Shown here in pieces: positions 51,846-59,181 of a stretch of 64,000 bases of DNA. How positions within the stretch are numbered: position 1 is the stretch's first letter; every line of letters starts with the position of its first letter. The DNA is from Nitrosotalea devaniterrae (lineage in GTDB: Archaea > Thermoproteota > Nitrososphaeria > Nitrososphaerales > Nitrosopumilaceae). The stretch spans positions 1,480,451 through 1,544,450 of the forward strand of contig LN890280.1 in assembly GCA_900065925.1 (NCBI GenBank). The letters are read 5' to 3'. A program made the position numbers and the translations under genes. The notes below the pieces were generated by a model, which ran no database searches, was not told the origin of the DNA, and was given only the letters and a program-made list of their open reading frames with translations.

Positions 51846-52595
51846 TTATAGGAAGGGTTTTGATTTGAGTTCACGCCACTTGCCACGAGCCCAGAATCCC
51901 CATTTCTGTTTGTCTTCATTTGCATAGTAACATTTCTCATTGTGAGGACATTCCATGCATTTTTCAGACGGTTCGATTGCTGGAGCAATGTTGTTTGTCA
52001 GCAAGGTATTGAGAATTTTAGCTCTACGTTTTGTTTCGTTTAGGAGCCTCTCACTCTTTGGAACATTGAATTCCATTTCGTTTCCTTCTCTATCAAAGTA
52101 GACAATCACTCCTTCAGGTTTGTCAAACATAAACAGATAGGAGTTCAGGTGTATGAAATCTGCCGGATATGGCATTTCAGGTAATTTTTCTGAACTTCTA
52201 AAGAGCATCACTACTTCATCTTCAACTCTGTCAGCTCTACCGACAATCTTTACGTTAGAACCTGCATCAAGTTGACCATCAATGGGTTTTTCCATGATGC
52301 TAAATGCGCTCTTTTGCATTATCTTTGACACCATCTGCTTGTGATTGCTTTCAGACGGATCCTTTCGATCAAGGTATGCGTTTCTTAAACATCCACTTAC
52401 CTCATCTACTGTGATCTTACCTTCGTCAGCTACTTGTGGATTAATTGCTGCAAAGACTTGCTCAATTACATCGTAAACATCTACTCGTGGTGGTGCATCA
52501 GTTGCTGCACGATAGTTTTCAATTCCTTCCTTAATTTTGTCTTGAACTTTTCCAACGATTTTTGCTTTTTTGTAGCTAGCTTTGGATTCTGTCAT
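51846..52595 (-). CDS. Cas4/RecB-like protein with degenerate nuclease site
   Basis: This 249-residue protein has the Cas4 layout: N-terminal cysteine C69 (SGCLRNAY), a PD-(D/E)XK core with D122 (VGRADRVED), and a C-terminal Fe-S triplet C213, C216, C222 (CMECPHNEKC). Where an E-x-K strand should follow D122, the sequence reads LFR (131-133), and the QxxxY helix reads HLNSY. The 4Fe-4S ligands are kept but the catalytic residues are lost, so it may bind DNA ends without cutting, or act as a structural or regulatory protein. Its promoter is a near copy of the amt promoter. No cas genes or repeats are nearby. Confidence 0.75.
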   Translation of the reverse strand: MTESKASYKKAKIVGKVQDKIKEGIENYRAATDAPPRVDVYDVIEQVFAAINPQVADEGKITVDEVSGCLRNAYLDRKDPSESNHKQMVSKIMQKSAFSIMEKPIDGQLDAGSNVKIVGRADRVEDEVVMLFRSSEKLPEMPYPADFIHLNSYLFMFDKPEGVIVYFDREGNEMEFNVPKSERLLNETKRRAKILNTLLTNNIAPAIEPSEKCMECPHNEKCYYANEDKQKWGFWARGKWRELKSKPFL

Positions 52596-52615
52596 TCTTT
52601 TGAAGAGTGGGATTT

Positions 52616-52664
52616 CATCTATAAAAGGTATTTTATCCTAAAACAATCTTTTTATGATATTATT
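52616..52664 (-). promoter_or_regulatory. Cas4-like gene promoter, copy B of the 49-bp repeated promoter
   Basis: It matches 50107-50155 at 44 of 49 bases, including CCTTTTATAGATG. The TATA block ends 33 bp before ATG 52595, the same spacing as in amt. It lies in the 131-bp region shared with the divergent P-II gene. Confidence 0.8.
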
Positions 52665-52726
52665 CTTTATTTGATAATATTTTAAGCAATGATTTTAATA
52701 AAAGCATTTCATATGTGCAATGAATC

Positions 52727-53074
52727 ATGACCCTTAAAAAAATAGAGGCAATATTTCCAAAAGAAAAATTGGATGCGGTCTTCAATGCTCTGACACAGCT
52801 TGACATAAGCGGATTTACGTACATGGATGTCAAGGGCAGAGGTGCCAGACCAAGAGAAATGGTTTCATCAGGCAGAGGAGGACGAATTGAAGCTACACAC
52901 AATCAGAATGCACTCATCTATGTAGTTGTCACTGAGAGTCAGTTATCGAAAGTAATAGACGCAATAACTACTCATGCAGGTACAGGTGCAGCAGGAGAAG
53001 GAAAGATCTTCATCTACAACCTTGATGATGCTGTAGACATAGGAACCAAAAAACGCGGCGATTCCTCACTCTAA
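52727..53074 (+). CDS. Nitrogen regulatory protein P-II (GlnB/GlnK-like)
   Basis: This 115-residue P-II trimer subunit has the N-terminal strand KKIEAIFPKEKLDAVFNAL, the T-loop region RGARPREMVSSGRGG (no tyrosine at the usual uridylylation position), LIYVVVTESQLSKVIDAI and the ATP/2-oxoglutarate site TGAAGEGKIFIYNLDDAVDIGTKKRG. It senses ATP/ADP and 2-oxoglutarate. Amt is 2.6 kb away and is a likely partner. It is divergent from the Cas4-like gene. Confidence 0.92.
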   Translation: MTLKKIEAIFPKEKLDAVFNALTQLDISGFTYMDVKGRGARPREMVSSGRGGRIEATHNQNALIYVVVTESQLSKVIDAITTHAGTGAAGEGKIFIYNLDDAVDIGTKKRGDSSL

Positions 53075-53147
53075 ATTTCTTTTACATATTTTACTTTTAC
53101 AGAGAATATCTTATAATCTATATAACTCCAACAAGGACAACAAGATT

Positions 53148-53669
53148 ATGTTCTGGCCTGGAATGGGAGATCCCACAAAACGCAAAAAAATGCTTAGATT
53201 TCTTGCAATTTCAGTTGTGGTAGGAGTAGTAGTTGTTCTGATTAGTACAATGGCAATTTCACAGGTCAAAGCACAAGATCCACTTTATCACAAATGTATC
53301 AATGGATTAGACATCCAATATCATGTATCTGCCACATTAGATGTCCAGGTAGATGGTAAGAAATGGATAAGACCAATCGATACAAGTACGGACATTCCAA
53401 AAGATTGTGAAAGATCCATGGTTTTCCTAGATGACGGAACCATCAGAGGTGAATGGACAAAACCATATTCATTTGAAGTAGGTCAATTTCTCTGGATGTC
53501 AGGTTTTCCTTTACGAGACATGGATGAGACCAAATCAAAAATCTATGTAAACGAAGTAGAATCACCAGACTTTATTCATACAATAGTACAAGGCGGAGTT
53601 CATTACAAGGCCGAGTTTGCCACAAAGAATGCGGGAGCACCAACCTTTACGCCACCTCCCAAGAGCTAA
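53148..53669 (+). CDS. Membrane-anchored extracytoplasmic protein (173 aa)
   Basis: After a basic start (GDPTKRKKMLRF) comes one hydrophobic helix (LAISVVVGVVVVLISTMAIS), then an external domain with two cysteines (HKCINGL and KDCERSM) that could form a disulphide, and beta strands through VGQFLWMSGFPL. It ends with a proline-rich FTPPPKS tail. I do not recognise the family. Its place between P-II and the possible amoY/amoZ pair suggests a link with the AMO or ammonium transport systems. Confidence 0.6.
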   Translation: MFWPGMGDPTKRKKMLRFLAISVVVGVVVVLISTMAISQVKAQDPLYHKCINGLDIQYHVSATLDVQVDGKKWIRPIDTSTDIPKDCERSMVFLDDGTIRGEWTKPYSFEVGQFLWMSGFPLRDMDETKSKIYVNEVESPDFIHTIVQGGVHYKAEFATKNAGAPTFTPPPKS

Positions 53670-53759
53670 GTACATCAAAGTGAGATCTGAATAACCAGAA
53701 TTATTCAAAAATAACCATAGTTGAGAATAAATTAAAAATAAGGAAAAAGAGATTTGGGT

Positions 53760-54041
53760 TTACCAGTATTTACCGTTGTCTGGTATCAGACCAATGCCTT
53801 CTCTTTCAAAGTGCTTGTTGAGTTCTGCGACCCATCTTTCTCTTGTGTCGCCACCAAGACCGTGCACTCTGAGCCAGAATGCAATTACTCCGAGAAGGAA
53901 TACTGTGAACATGATGGTTGCGAATATGTAGACCATCACATCATAGAATAGCGGGTCATAGTTTGGACCTATTTGACCTGCAAAGTTTGACAGCATACCT
54001 ACGAGCATAGTGAATATCGTGCTCATCATAATTCCAAACAA
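53760..54041 (-). CDS. Small membrane protein, candidate AmoY
   Basis: This 93-residue protein has helices FGIMMSTIFTMLVGMLSNF and FYDVMVYIFATIMFTVFLLGVIAFWLRV and a hydrophilic end with RERWVAELNKHFEREGIGLIPDNGKYW. It follows the 99-aa signal-peptide protein by about 94 bp. Two extra AMO subunits, AmoY and AmoZ, have been reported as adjacent small membrane proteins near amo in thaumarchaea. The size, pairing and neighbourhood fit, but this is an inference from layout and memory. Confidence 0.5.
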   Translation of the reverse strand: MFGIMMSTIFTMLVGMLSNFAGQIGPNYDPLFYDVMVYIFATIMFTVFLLGVIAFWLRVHGLGGDTRERWVAELNKHFEREGIGLIPDNGKYW

Positions 54042-54135
54042 TTTAGGTGCGATATATACATTTCTGTAAGAGACCCGGTCAAGATGAAAAATAGAGATCT
54101 GACTGGAGATTAATAAAATAAGAAAAAGAGAAGAA

Positions 54136-54435
54136 CTAGGCTCTCTTTGCTTTTTCCGCTTGCTTTGCTTTTACAACAAATGCAATGAAGATTCCACCGA
54201 ATATTCCACCTGAGATGATCGATGCACCGACTACACCGCTTGCATCAAGATATGGAGTACCTGAACCTGCGTGCGGATTATTTTGTACTGCCTGTACTTT
54301 GGCTTTTGCTAATGCCAATTCCTGTTCGAGCCCAAGACCACCACCTGGTGTGTACTGAGCTGCAGCAAATGGAGCAAATGTAGATGCTACAAATACAGCC
54401 AACAGTGCAGTTCCAACAATTATTGGTGTTTTCAT
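54136..54435 (-). CDS. Small exported membrane protein, candidate AmoZ
   Basis: This 99-residue protein has a signal peptide (TPIIVGTALLAVFVASTFAP, cleavage near AAAQ), a helix with LEQELALAKAKVQAVQNNPHAG and one transmembrane helix (VGASIISGGIFGGIFIAFVV) ending in a basic tail. It sits upstream of the 93-aa membrane protein on the same strand. It is proposed as AmoZ for the same reason as its neighbour; which of the two would be Y or Z is not certain. Confidence 0.5.
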   Translation of the reverse strand: MKTPIIVGTALLAVFVASTFAPFAAAQYTPGGGLGLEQELALAKAKVQAVQNNPHAGSGTPYLDASGVVGASIISGGIFGGIFIAFVVKAKQAEKAKRA

Positions 54436-54541
54436 ATGAATACCTAATTGAGATTCGATTTCGTAGATATTTAACTTTTATGCAATTAATACTTGAACGG
54501 AGTCAAGTAACATTTATGTTTCCTTAAAAAACAAGCGGTTC

Positions 54542-54991
54542 GTGGGTCGACTTCATTCACATAGACATGGAAAATCACATTCGACAAGGCCGATCACTCC
54601 TAGTACACCTACATGGGTAAAACAGAGTCCAGCTGAGATCGAAGAATTGATTGTCAAGTATGCAAAAGAGGGCCTTCCTCCAAGCAAGATTGGAATAAAA
54701 TTGCGAGATCAATATGCAATACCAATTACAAGACAGATTGTCAAAAAATCAATTACAGAAATCCTTGAACAGAAGGGAGTCAAAACAGAAATGCCTGAAG
54801 ACCTGAATAACTTGGTAACCAAGGCACTTGGCCTACAGAAACATTTGAAGGAAAACAAATCAGACAAGAGAAATGTTAGATCGCTTGAGCTCCTAGAAGC
54901 AAAAGTGCACAGATTATCTTCATATTACAAGAAAATTGGTAAGATACCCAAAACTTGGAAATATAAGGCAGTCATTGCTCAACTCGAGTAA
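54542..54991 (+). CDS. rps15: 30S ribosomal protein S15
   Basis: This 149-residue archaeal S15 (S13e type) starts with GTG 54542: MGRLHSHRHGKSHSTRP, then VKQSPAEIEELIVKYAKEGLPPSKIGIKLRDQYAIP, and the rRNA-binding core LRSLELLEAKVHRLSSYYKK in slightly varied form. The stop overlaps the DHH gene start by one base (TAATG), so both are co-transcribed. Confidence 0.95.
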   Translation: MGRLHSHRHGKSHSTRPITPSTPTWVKQSPAEIEELIVKYAKEGLPPSKIGIKLRDQYAIPITRQIVKKSITEILEQKGVKTEMPEDLNNLVTKALGLQKHLKENKSDKRNVRSLELLEAKVHRLSSYYKKIGKIPKTWKYKAVIAQLE

Positions 54992-56409
54992 TGGCAAAGT
55001 TAGACCAATCATTATCTTATTTTCATGATAGAGTTTCTGATTGCATCAAAACAGGTAAGAATATTTCTGTAATTACTCATCTTGATTGTGACGGCATAAC
55101 TTCTGGAAGTATTGTAACAAAATCTTTGATCAGATCTGGCGCAAAATGTACCGTACGTACTGTTAATGAATTTAGCAAAAACATTATTGAAAAAATGAAA
55201 AGTGATTCAAGACAATTTCATATAATCACAGATCTTGGTGGCGGATTTGCAAAAGATATCGATAATGCACTAGATGATAACTGGATAGTAGTTGATCATC
55301 ATCAGATACCACAAGAAGAGTTTGACAATCAAAAAGTAATCAATGCCTGGAAGTATGATGTAGACGGTGGAAAAGATGTGTCTGCAGGAGGCATGGCATA
55401 TCTTGTTTCAAAGGCTCTCCACAAAGAGAATACGGATTTGGCATGGATTGCAGTTGTAGCTGCACTAGGTGATCGTCAAGATCAAGGTGAAAAGAAGTCA
55501 TTTACAGGAATAAATTTGGAAATAGCATCTACTGCAAAGAAGAATAATCAAGTCGAAATTGATTTGGACATTTTGCTTGTAGGAAGAGAGACAAGGCCAC
55601 TTCCAGATGCACTTGCATTTACCTCACAGCCATTTATTGAGGGTTTAACATGGAATCGTGATGCATGCCTTTCACTTTTGAATTCTTCAGGAATAAAATT
55701 AAAGGATGGTAGTAGATGGCGTGTTCCTGCAGAACTGACAGAAGATGAGAAAAGAACACTTTTGCAGACAATATCAAAATACATTTCAACTAAAAATGCA
55801 AGCGATATACTAGATGAGCTTGTAGGATACACGTATACATTATCCGGAGAAGATAAGAGAAGTTTCCTTAGGGATGCAAGAGAGTTTTCAACTATGCTAA
55901 ACTCTTGTGGCAGGATTCGTAAGGCGGGAGTTGGAATCGCAATTTGCATGGGAGATAGAACCAAGATGTTGCAGGAAGGTGAAAACATCTTGGTAGAGTA
56001 TAGAACATTCTTGAGAACCTACATGAACACACTTTCTAGTGAAAGATGGAGAATAACAGATAACGGTCATTACTTGATGGTAAATGGTGAAGGCCTCGTA
56101 CCTGAAAATATGACAGGTGCAGTATCATCACTTCTTGGTGGATCACAGAAAAACACAGGAAAGATAATCATACTTAGAACTAATGGTGATGAAGGAACAA
56201 TAAAGTTCTCTTCACGCAAATCAACCGGATGTAAATCAGAAGTAAATTTAGGATTGCTAATGCGAGAATGCGCTGCAAAAGTGTCTGGTGTTGGTGGAGG
56301 TCATGCGGCAGCTGCTGGAGCAAGAATTACAAAAGACAAGTTAGATGAATTCTTAGATCACCTAGAACAAAATGTCACTAGAATGCAAAGTTCAAGTATT
56401 TCTGAATAA
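54991..56409 (+). CDS. DHH-family phosphoesterase (archaeal RecJ-like)
   Basis: This 472-residue protein has a DHH domain with ITHLDCDGITSGSI (the DxD metal pair), ITDLGGG, VVDHHQIP (DHH) and later AALGDRQDQGE. The C-terminal DHHA1 domain contains KVSGVGGGHAAAAGARI. Archaeal RecJ/GAN proteins are 5'-3' or 3'-5' exonucleases that work with the replicative GINS complex. The operon with S15 and Pcc1 is typical in archaea. Its end overlaps pcc1 by 38 bp. Confidence 0.88.
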   Translation: MAKLDQSLSYFHDRVSDCIKTGKNISVITHLDCDGITSGSIVTKSLIRSGAKCTVRTVNEFSKNIIEKMKSDSRQFHIITDLGGGFAKDIDNALDDNWIVVDHHQIPQEEFDNQKVINAWKYDVDGGKDVSAGGMAYLVSKALHKENTDLAWIAVVAALGDRQDQGEKKSFTGINLEIASTAKKNNQVEIDLDILLVGRETRPLPDALAFTSQPFIEGLTWNRDACLSLLNSSGIKLKDGSRWRVPAELTEDEKRTLLQTISKYISTKNASDILDELVGYTYTLSGEDKRSFLRDAREFSTMLNSCGRIRKAGVGIAICMGDRTKMLQEGENILVEYRTFLRTYMNTLSSERWRITDNGHYLMVNGEGLVPENMTGAVSSLLGGSQKNTGKIIILRTNGDEGTIKFSSRKSTGCKSEVNLGLLMRECAAKVSGVGGGHAAAAGARITKDKLDEFLDHLEQNVTRMQSSSISE

Positions 56410-56614
56410 CCTTTCAGAGAAAAAGGCAGAATCCATAAGGAAATCTTTGGAGCCTGATAATATCGATTTTCCTGAAAATCTTTCTTTTAGAATTGAAAAG
56501 GATGAGGCATCTTTGATTTTCATATTTGAGGGTAAAGGAAATATACGAACATTGATTTCTACTATTGATGAAGTTCTTGAACAGACTCAAGTTATACTCA
56601 AAGTGACTAGCTGA
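56372..56614 (+). CDS. pcc1: KEOPS complex subunit Pcc1
   Basis: This 80-residue Pcc1 fold has KKAESIRKSLEPDNIDFPENLSF and the conserved end NIRTLISTIDEVLEQTQVIL. Pcc1 dimerises the KEOPS complex and supports t6A37 synthesis on tRNA. It overlaps the RecJ-like gene and its stop TGA shares a base with the serS start. A second KEOPS component, Cgi121, is at the left edge of the window. Confidence 0.83.
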   Translation: MSLECKVQVFLNNLSEKKAESIRKSLEPDNIDFPENLSFRIEKDEASLIFIFEGKGNIRTLISTIDEVLEQTQVILKVTS

Positions 56615-57876
56615 TGCTTGACCCAAAACTTCTTCGAGATAATCCAAATAAGATCAGGAGTATGTTAGAAGCAAGAGCTGTAAAATTTCCTCTTGATGAT
56701 TTAATTTCACTAGACAAAGATAGAAGAGAACTAATCGTAAAAACAGACGAGTTTAGGAAAAAAAGAAACGAAGTATCGCTAGAAATTGCAAGAAAAAAGA
56801 AAGCAAAGGAAGACGCATCTGGCCTTATAGAACAGATGCAAACAGTTTCTGAAAATCTTCAGAGATTAGAAGAAGACCAGATAAAAATAGAAGAAAATTT
56901 CACAAAACTTTCCCTAACATTACCCAACATGGTACACGAATCAGTTCCAATTGGAAAGGATGAGACTGCAAACAAGGAAATAAAAAAGTGGGGCAACATA
57001 CCATCTTTTGATTTTGAAATAAAAGACCACATAGATTTGACTCAAAGTCTTGACTTGGTAGATTTAGAAAGAGCAGCCAAAGTTTCAGGAGCTAGATTCT
57101 ACTATCTCAAAAATCAACTTGTCAGATTAAATCAAGCATTATTGCAATTTGCGCTTGATTTTTTGACTGAGAAAAGTTATACCCCAATACAAACGCCATT
57201 TTTGATAAACAAGGGCGCCATGGAAGGAGCCATAATTGCCCAGGACTTTGAGGAAGTAATTTACAAAATTGAGGGCGAAGACCTCTATCTCATAGGAACA
57301 AGCGAACATGCAGTAGCATCAATGCATTCAGATGAAATAATCGATGGTAAAAAATTGCCCCTAAGATATGCTGGAGTTAGCACATGTTTTAGAAAAGAGG
57401 CAGGAGCTCATGGTAGAGATCAGAAGGGAATATTTCGAGTACATCAATTTGAAAAAGTAGAACAATTTGCATTTACAAGACCTGAAGATTCATGGCAAGA
57501 ACATGAAAGAATGTTAGCAATAGCAGAAGAGTTTTATCAAAAAATTGAGATACCATATAGAATCATGTTGTTGTCTAGCGGAGATCTCGGCAAGGTTTCT
57601 GCCAAGACCTACGATCTAGAAGCATGGATGGCAGGGCAGAAAAGCTATAGAGAGATAGTATCCTGTTCTAACTGTCTTGACTTTCAAGCAAGAAGACTGA
57701 AGATAAGATTCAGAGATAGAACAGATGAGCAACCACAGTATCTCCATTCTTTGAACAGTACTCTAGTAGCAACCACTAGAACAATGGTAGCAATAATTGA
57801 AAATTTCCAGACTAAAGACGGGCATATTGCAGTTCCAAAGGTCTTGCAAAAGTATGTTGGATCGAGCCTAATCTAA
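56614..57876 (+). CDS. serS: Seryl-tRNA synthetase
   Basis: This 420-residue class II SerRS is of the common (bacterial/eukaryal-like) type, not the methanogen type. It has an N-terminal coiled-coil tRNA arm (about residues 30-105), DLTQSLDLVDLERAAKVSGARFYYL, motif 2 CFRKEAGAHGRDQKGIFR, and motif 3 with YLHSLNSTLVATTRTMVAI. It is the last gene of the S15-RecJ-pcc1-serS overlap chain. Confidence 0.96.
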   Translation: MLDPKLLRDNPNKIRSMLEARAVKFPLDDLISLDKDRRELIVKTDEFRKKRNEVSLEIARKKKAKEDASGLIEQMQTVSENLQRLEEDQIKIEENFTKLSLTLPNMVHESVPIGKDETANKEIKKWGNIPSFDFEIKDHIDLTQSLDLVDLERAAKVSGARFYYLKNQLVRLNQALLQFALDFLTEKSYTPIQTPFLINKGAMEGAIIAQDFEEVIYKIEGEDLYLIGTSEHAVASMHSDEIIDGKKLPLRYAGVSTCFRKEAGAHGRDQKGIFRVHQFEKVEQFAFTRPEDSWQEHERMLAIAEEFYQKIEIPYRIMLLSSGDLGKVSAKTYDLEAWMAGQKSYREIVSCSNCLDFQARRLKIRFRDRTDEQPQYLHSLNSTLVATTRTMVAIIENFQTKDGHIAVPKVLQKYVGSSLI

Positions 57877-57919
57877 AATGTCGTACAACTTATATTTTGG
57901 CCTCAGAAGTTCATCATAG

Positions 57920-58534
57920 TTGGCTCGCCAAAAGACTGCAAGAGTAAAAGACAAGTGGAGGGAAAAAAAGTGGGTTACAGTACTGCTTCCTGCTTCATTT
58001 GATAAAAAACCAATTGCTTACATTCCAGTCACTGATGACGAGAACGCAATAGGCAGAGTAATTGAGGTCACATTGCATGACATACTAAAGGGAGATCCTT
58101 CTCAACACCAGTTCAAACTATATTTCCAGATTCATAAAATAGATGGAGAAGTTGCAACCACAATTTTCAAGAGATTTGAATATGCAAAAGAATTCTTAAG
58201 AAGCCTCGTTAGACGTGGTTCCTCATTGATTAGTTTCATCGCAGATGTTAAGACCAAAGATGGATACATTTTCAGGATAAAGATAGTTGCATTGACCCAG
58301 AAGAAATTAAACACTTCAAGAAAACATGCAATCAGGTTAGTAGCTCAAGATGTAATGTTAAAAACTATTCCAGAGATGACAATAGATCAATTCATCCAAG
58401 CTACAGTATTTGGAAAAATAAACTCAGATATCATGGCGGCTGTCAAAAAAATAGTCCACGTAAGACATGTCGGAATTGAAAAGGCAAAACTCATCAGAAC
58501 TGCAGAGGGTGAAATTGCTCTGTTACAGGCCTAA
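57920..58534 (+). CDS. rps3ae: 30S ribosomal protein S3Ae
   Basis: This 204-residue archaeal/eukaryal S3Ae (S1e) starts with TTG 57920: ARVKDKWREKKWVTVLLP, then IGRVIEVTLHDILKGDPSQHQFKLYFQ, a central RSLVRRGSSLISFIADVKTKDGY and the closing KIVHVRHVGIEKAKLI. It lies on the platform of the small subunit. It follows serS by 43 bp. Confidence 0.95.
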   Translation: MARQKTARVKDKWREKKWVTVLLPASFDKKPIAYIPVTDDENAIGRVIEVTLHDILKGDPSQHQFKLYFQIHKIDGEVATTIFKRFEYAKEFLRSLVRRGSSLISFIADVKTKDGYIFRIKIVALTQKKLNTSRKHAIRLVAQDVMLKTIPEMTIDQFIQATVFGKINSDIMAAVKKIVHVRHVGIEKAKLIRTAEGEIALLQA

Positions 58535-58571
58535 TAGATATTAGCCATTATCTCCCCATACATTATACAAT

Positions 58572-58994
58572 ATGACACATCAGTTAGAAATAACGACAGA
58601 GGTAATCTTACATGCAACAGAGGATAACAAAAAAATCTTTGAGCCCATCTTTGATTTATTCCAAATAAAAGAAGATGAGTTTACCATAGAAAAAACTCTA
58701 GGTCATTATGGAAATACAATATTACTTGCCAAAATGACACTTACAAAAAAACGTGCAGAGGAATTTGTCAAAAAGTTAGCCTCAAAAATATCAAAGACAC
58801 AGATGGATGAGTTGATAGAAAACATGGATGCACATTTTGAAGATACTACACTTTTTTTGAGAATTGGTAAAAATGAGATCGTAAGAAAAGAGATTAGTCT
58901 GCAACAAAATAATGCAATAAAAATCAAGATAAAAATGCCAATCTACAAAAAAGACCAGATTTCAAAAAAATACATAGAATTACTTACGGTTTGA
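58572..58994 (+). CDS. Exosome-associated RNA-binding protein (COG1325-like)
   Basis: This 140-residue alpha/beta protein resembles the archaeal RNA-binding proteins linked with exosome operons (COG1325): LEITTEVILHATEDNKKIFEPIFDLF, IEKTLGHYGNTILLAKMTLTKKRAEEFVKKLAS, MDAHFEDTTLFLRIGK and a basic KIKIKMPIYKK tail. It is presumed to bind RNA during processing. It follows S3Ae closely. Confidence 0.82.
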   Translation: MTHQLEITTEVILHATEDNKKIFEPIFDLFQIKEDEFTIEKTLGHYGNTILLAKMTLTKKRAEEFVKKLASKISKTQMDELIENMDAHFEDTTLFLRIGKNEIVRKEISLQQNNAIKIKIKMPIYKKDQISKKYIELLTV

Positions 58995-59049
58995 ATAAAA
59001 TCTGCAAAGCCTAGCATGATTTAATAATATTTATCAGCATAAGAGAAAA

Positions 59050-59119
59050 GGGAATGAGGTAATATTTTTGCCGCTCCAGTCTGAGCATCTGCTGTGAGGA
59101 AGCCGCGACGAACCGACCC
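59050..59119 (+). ncRNA. Candidate small structured RNA (C/D-like layout)
   Basis: This GC-rich 70-base segment sits between two protein genes. GGG (59050-59052) and CCC (59117-59119) can close it. Inside lie AATGAGG, CTGA at 59081-59084, TGTGAGGA at 59093-59100 and CCGA at 59113-59116, the order C, D', C', D of archaeal C/D RNAs but with imperfect C, C' and D boxes. A TATA-like stretch lies about 25 bp upstream, and a separate TATA (TTTTAAATA) follows for the next gene. Confidence 0.45.
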
Positions 59120-59181
59120 AAAATACCTTTGATCTATTTTCATACGGTTCTTTTAAATAGAGTAGATCCTGTTTTTTCGCT

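Noticed and set aside
51846-52595. CRISPR-Cas locus suggested by the Cas4-like gene
   Set aside because: No repeats, cas1, cas2 or effector genes anywhere in the window.
59050-59119. Riboswitch for the geranylgeranyl reductase gene
   Set aside because: The gene has its own TATA box downstream at 59151-59159 and appears leaderless, so this element would not be in its mRNA.
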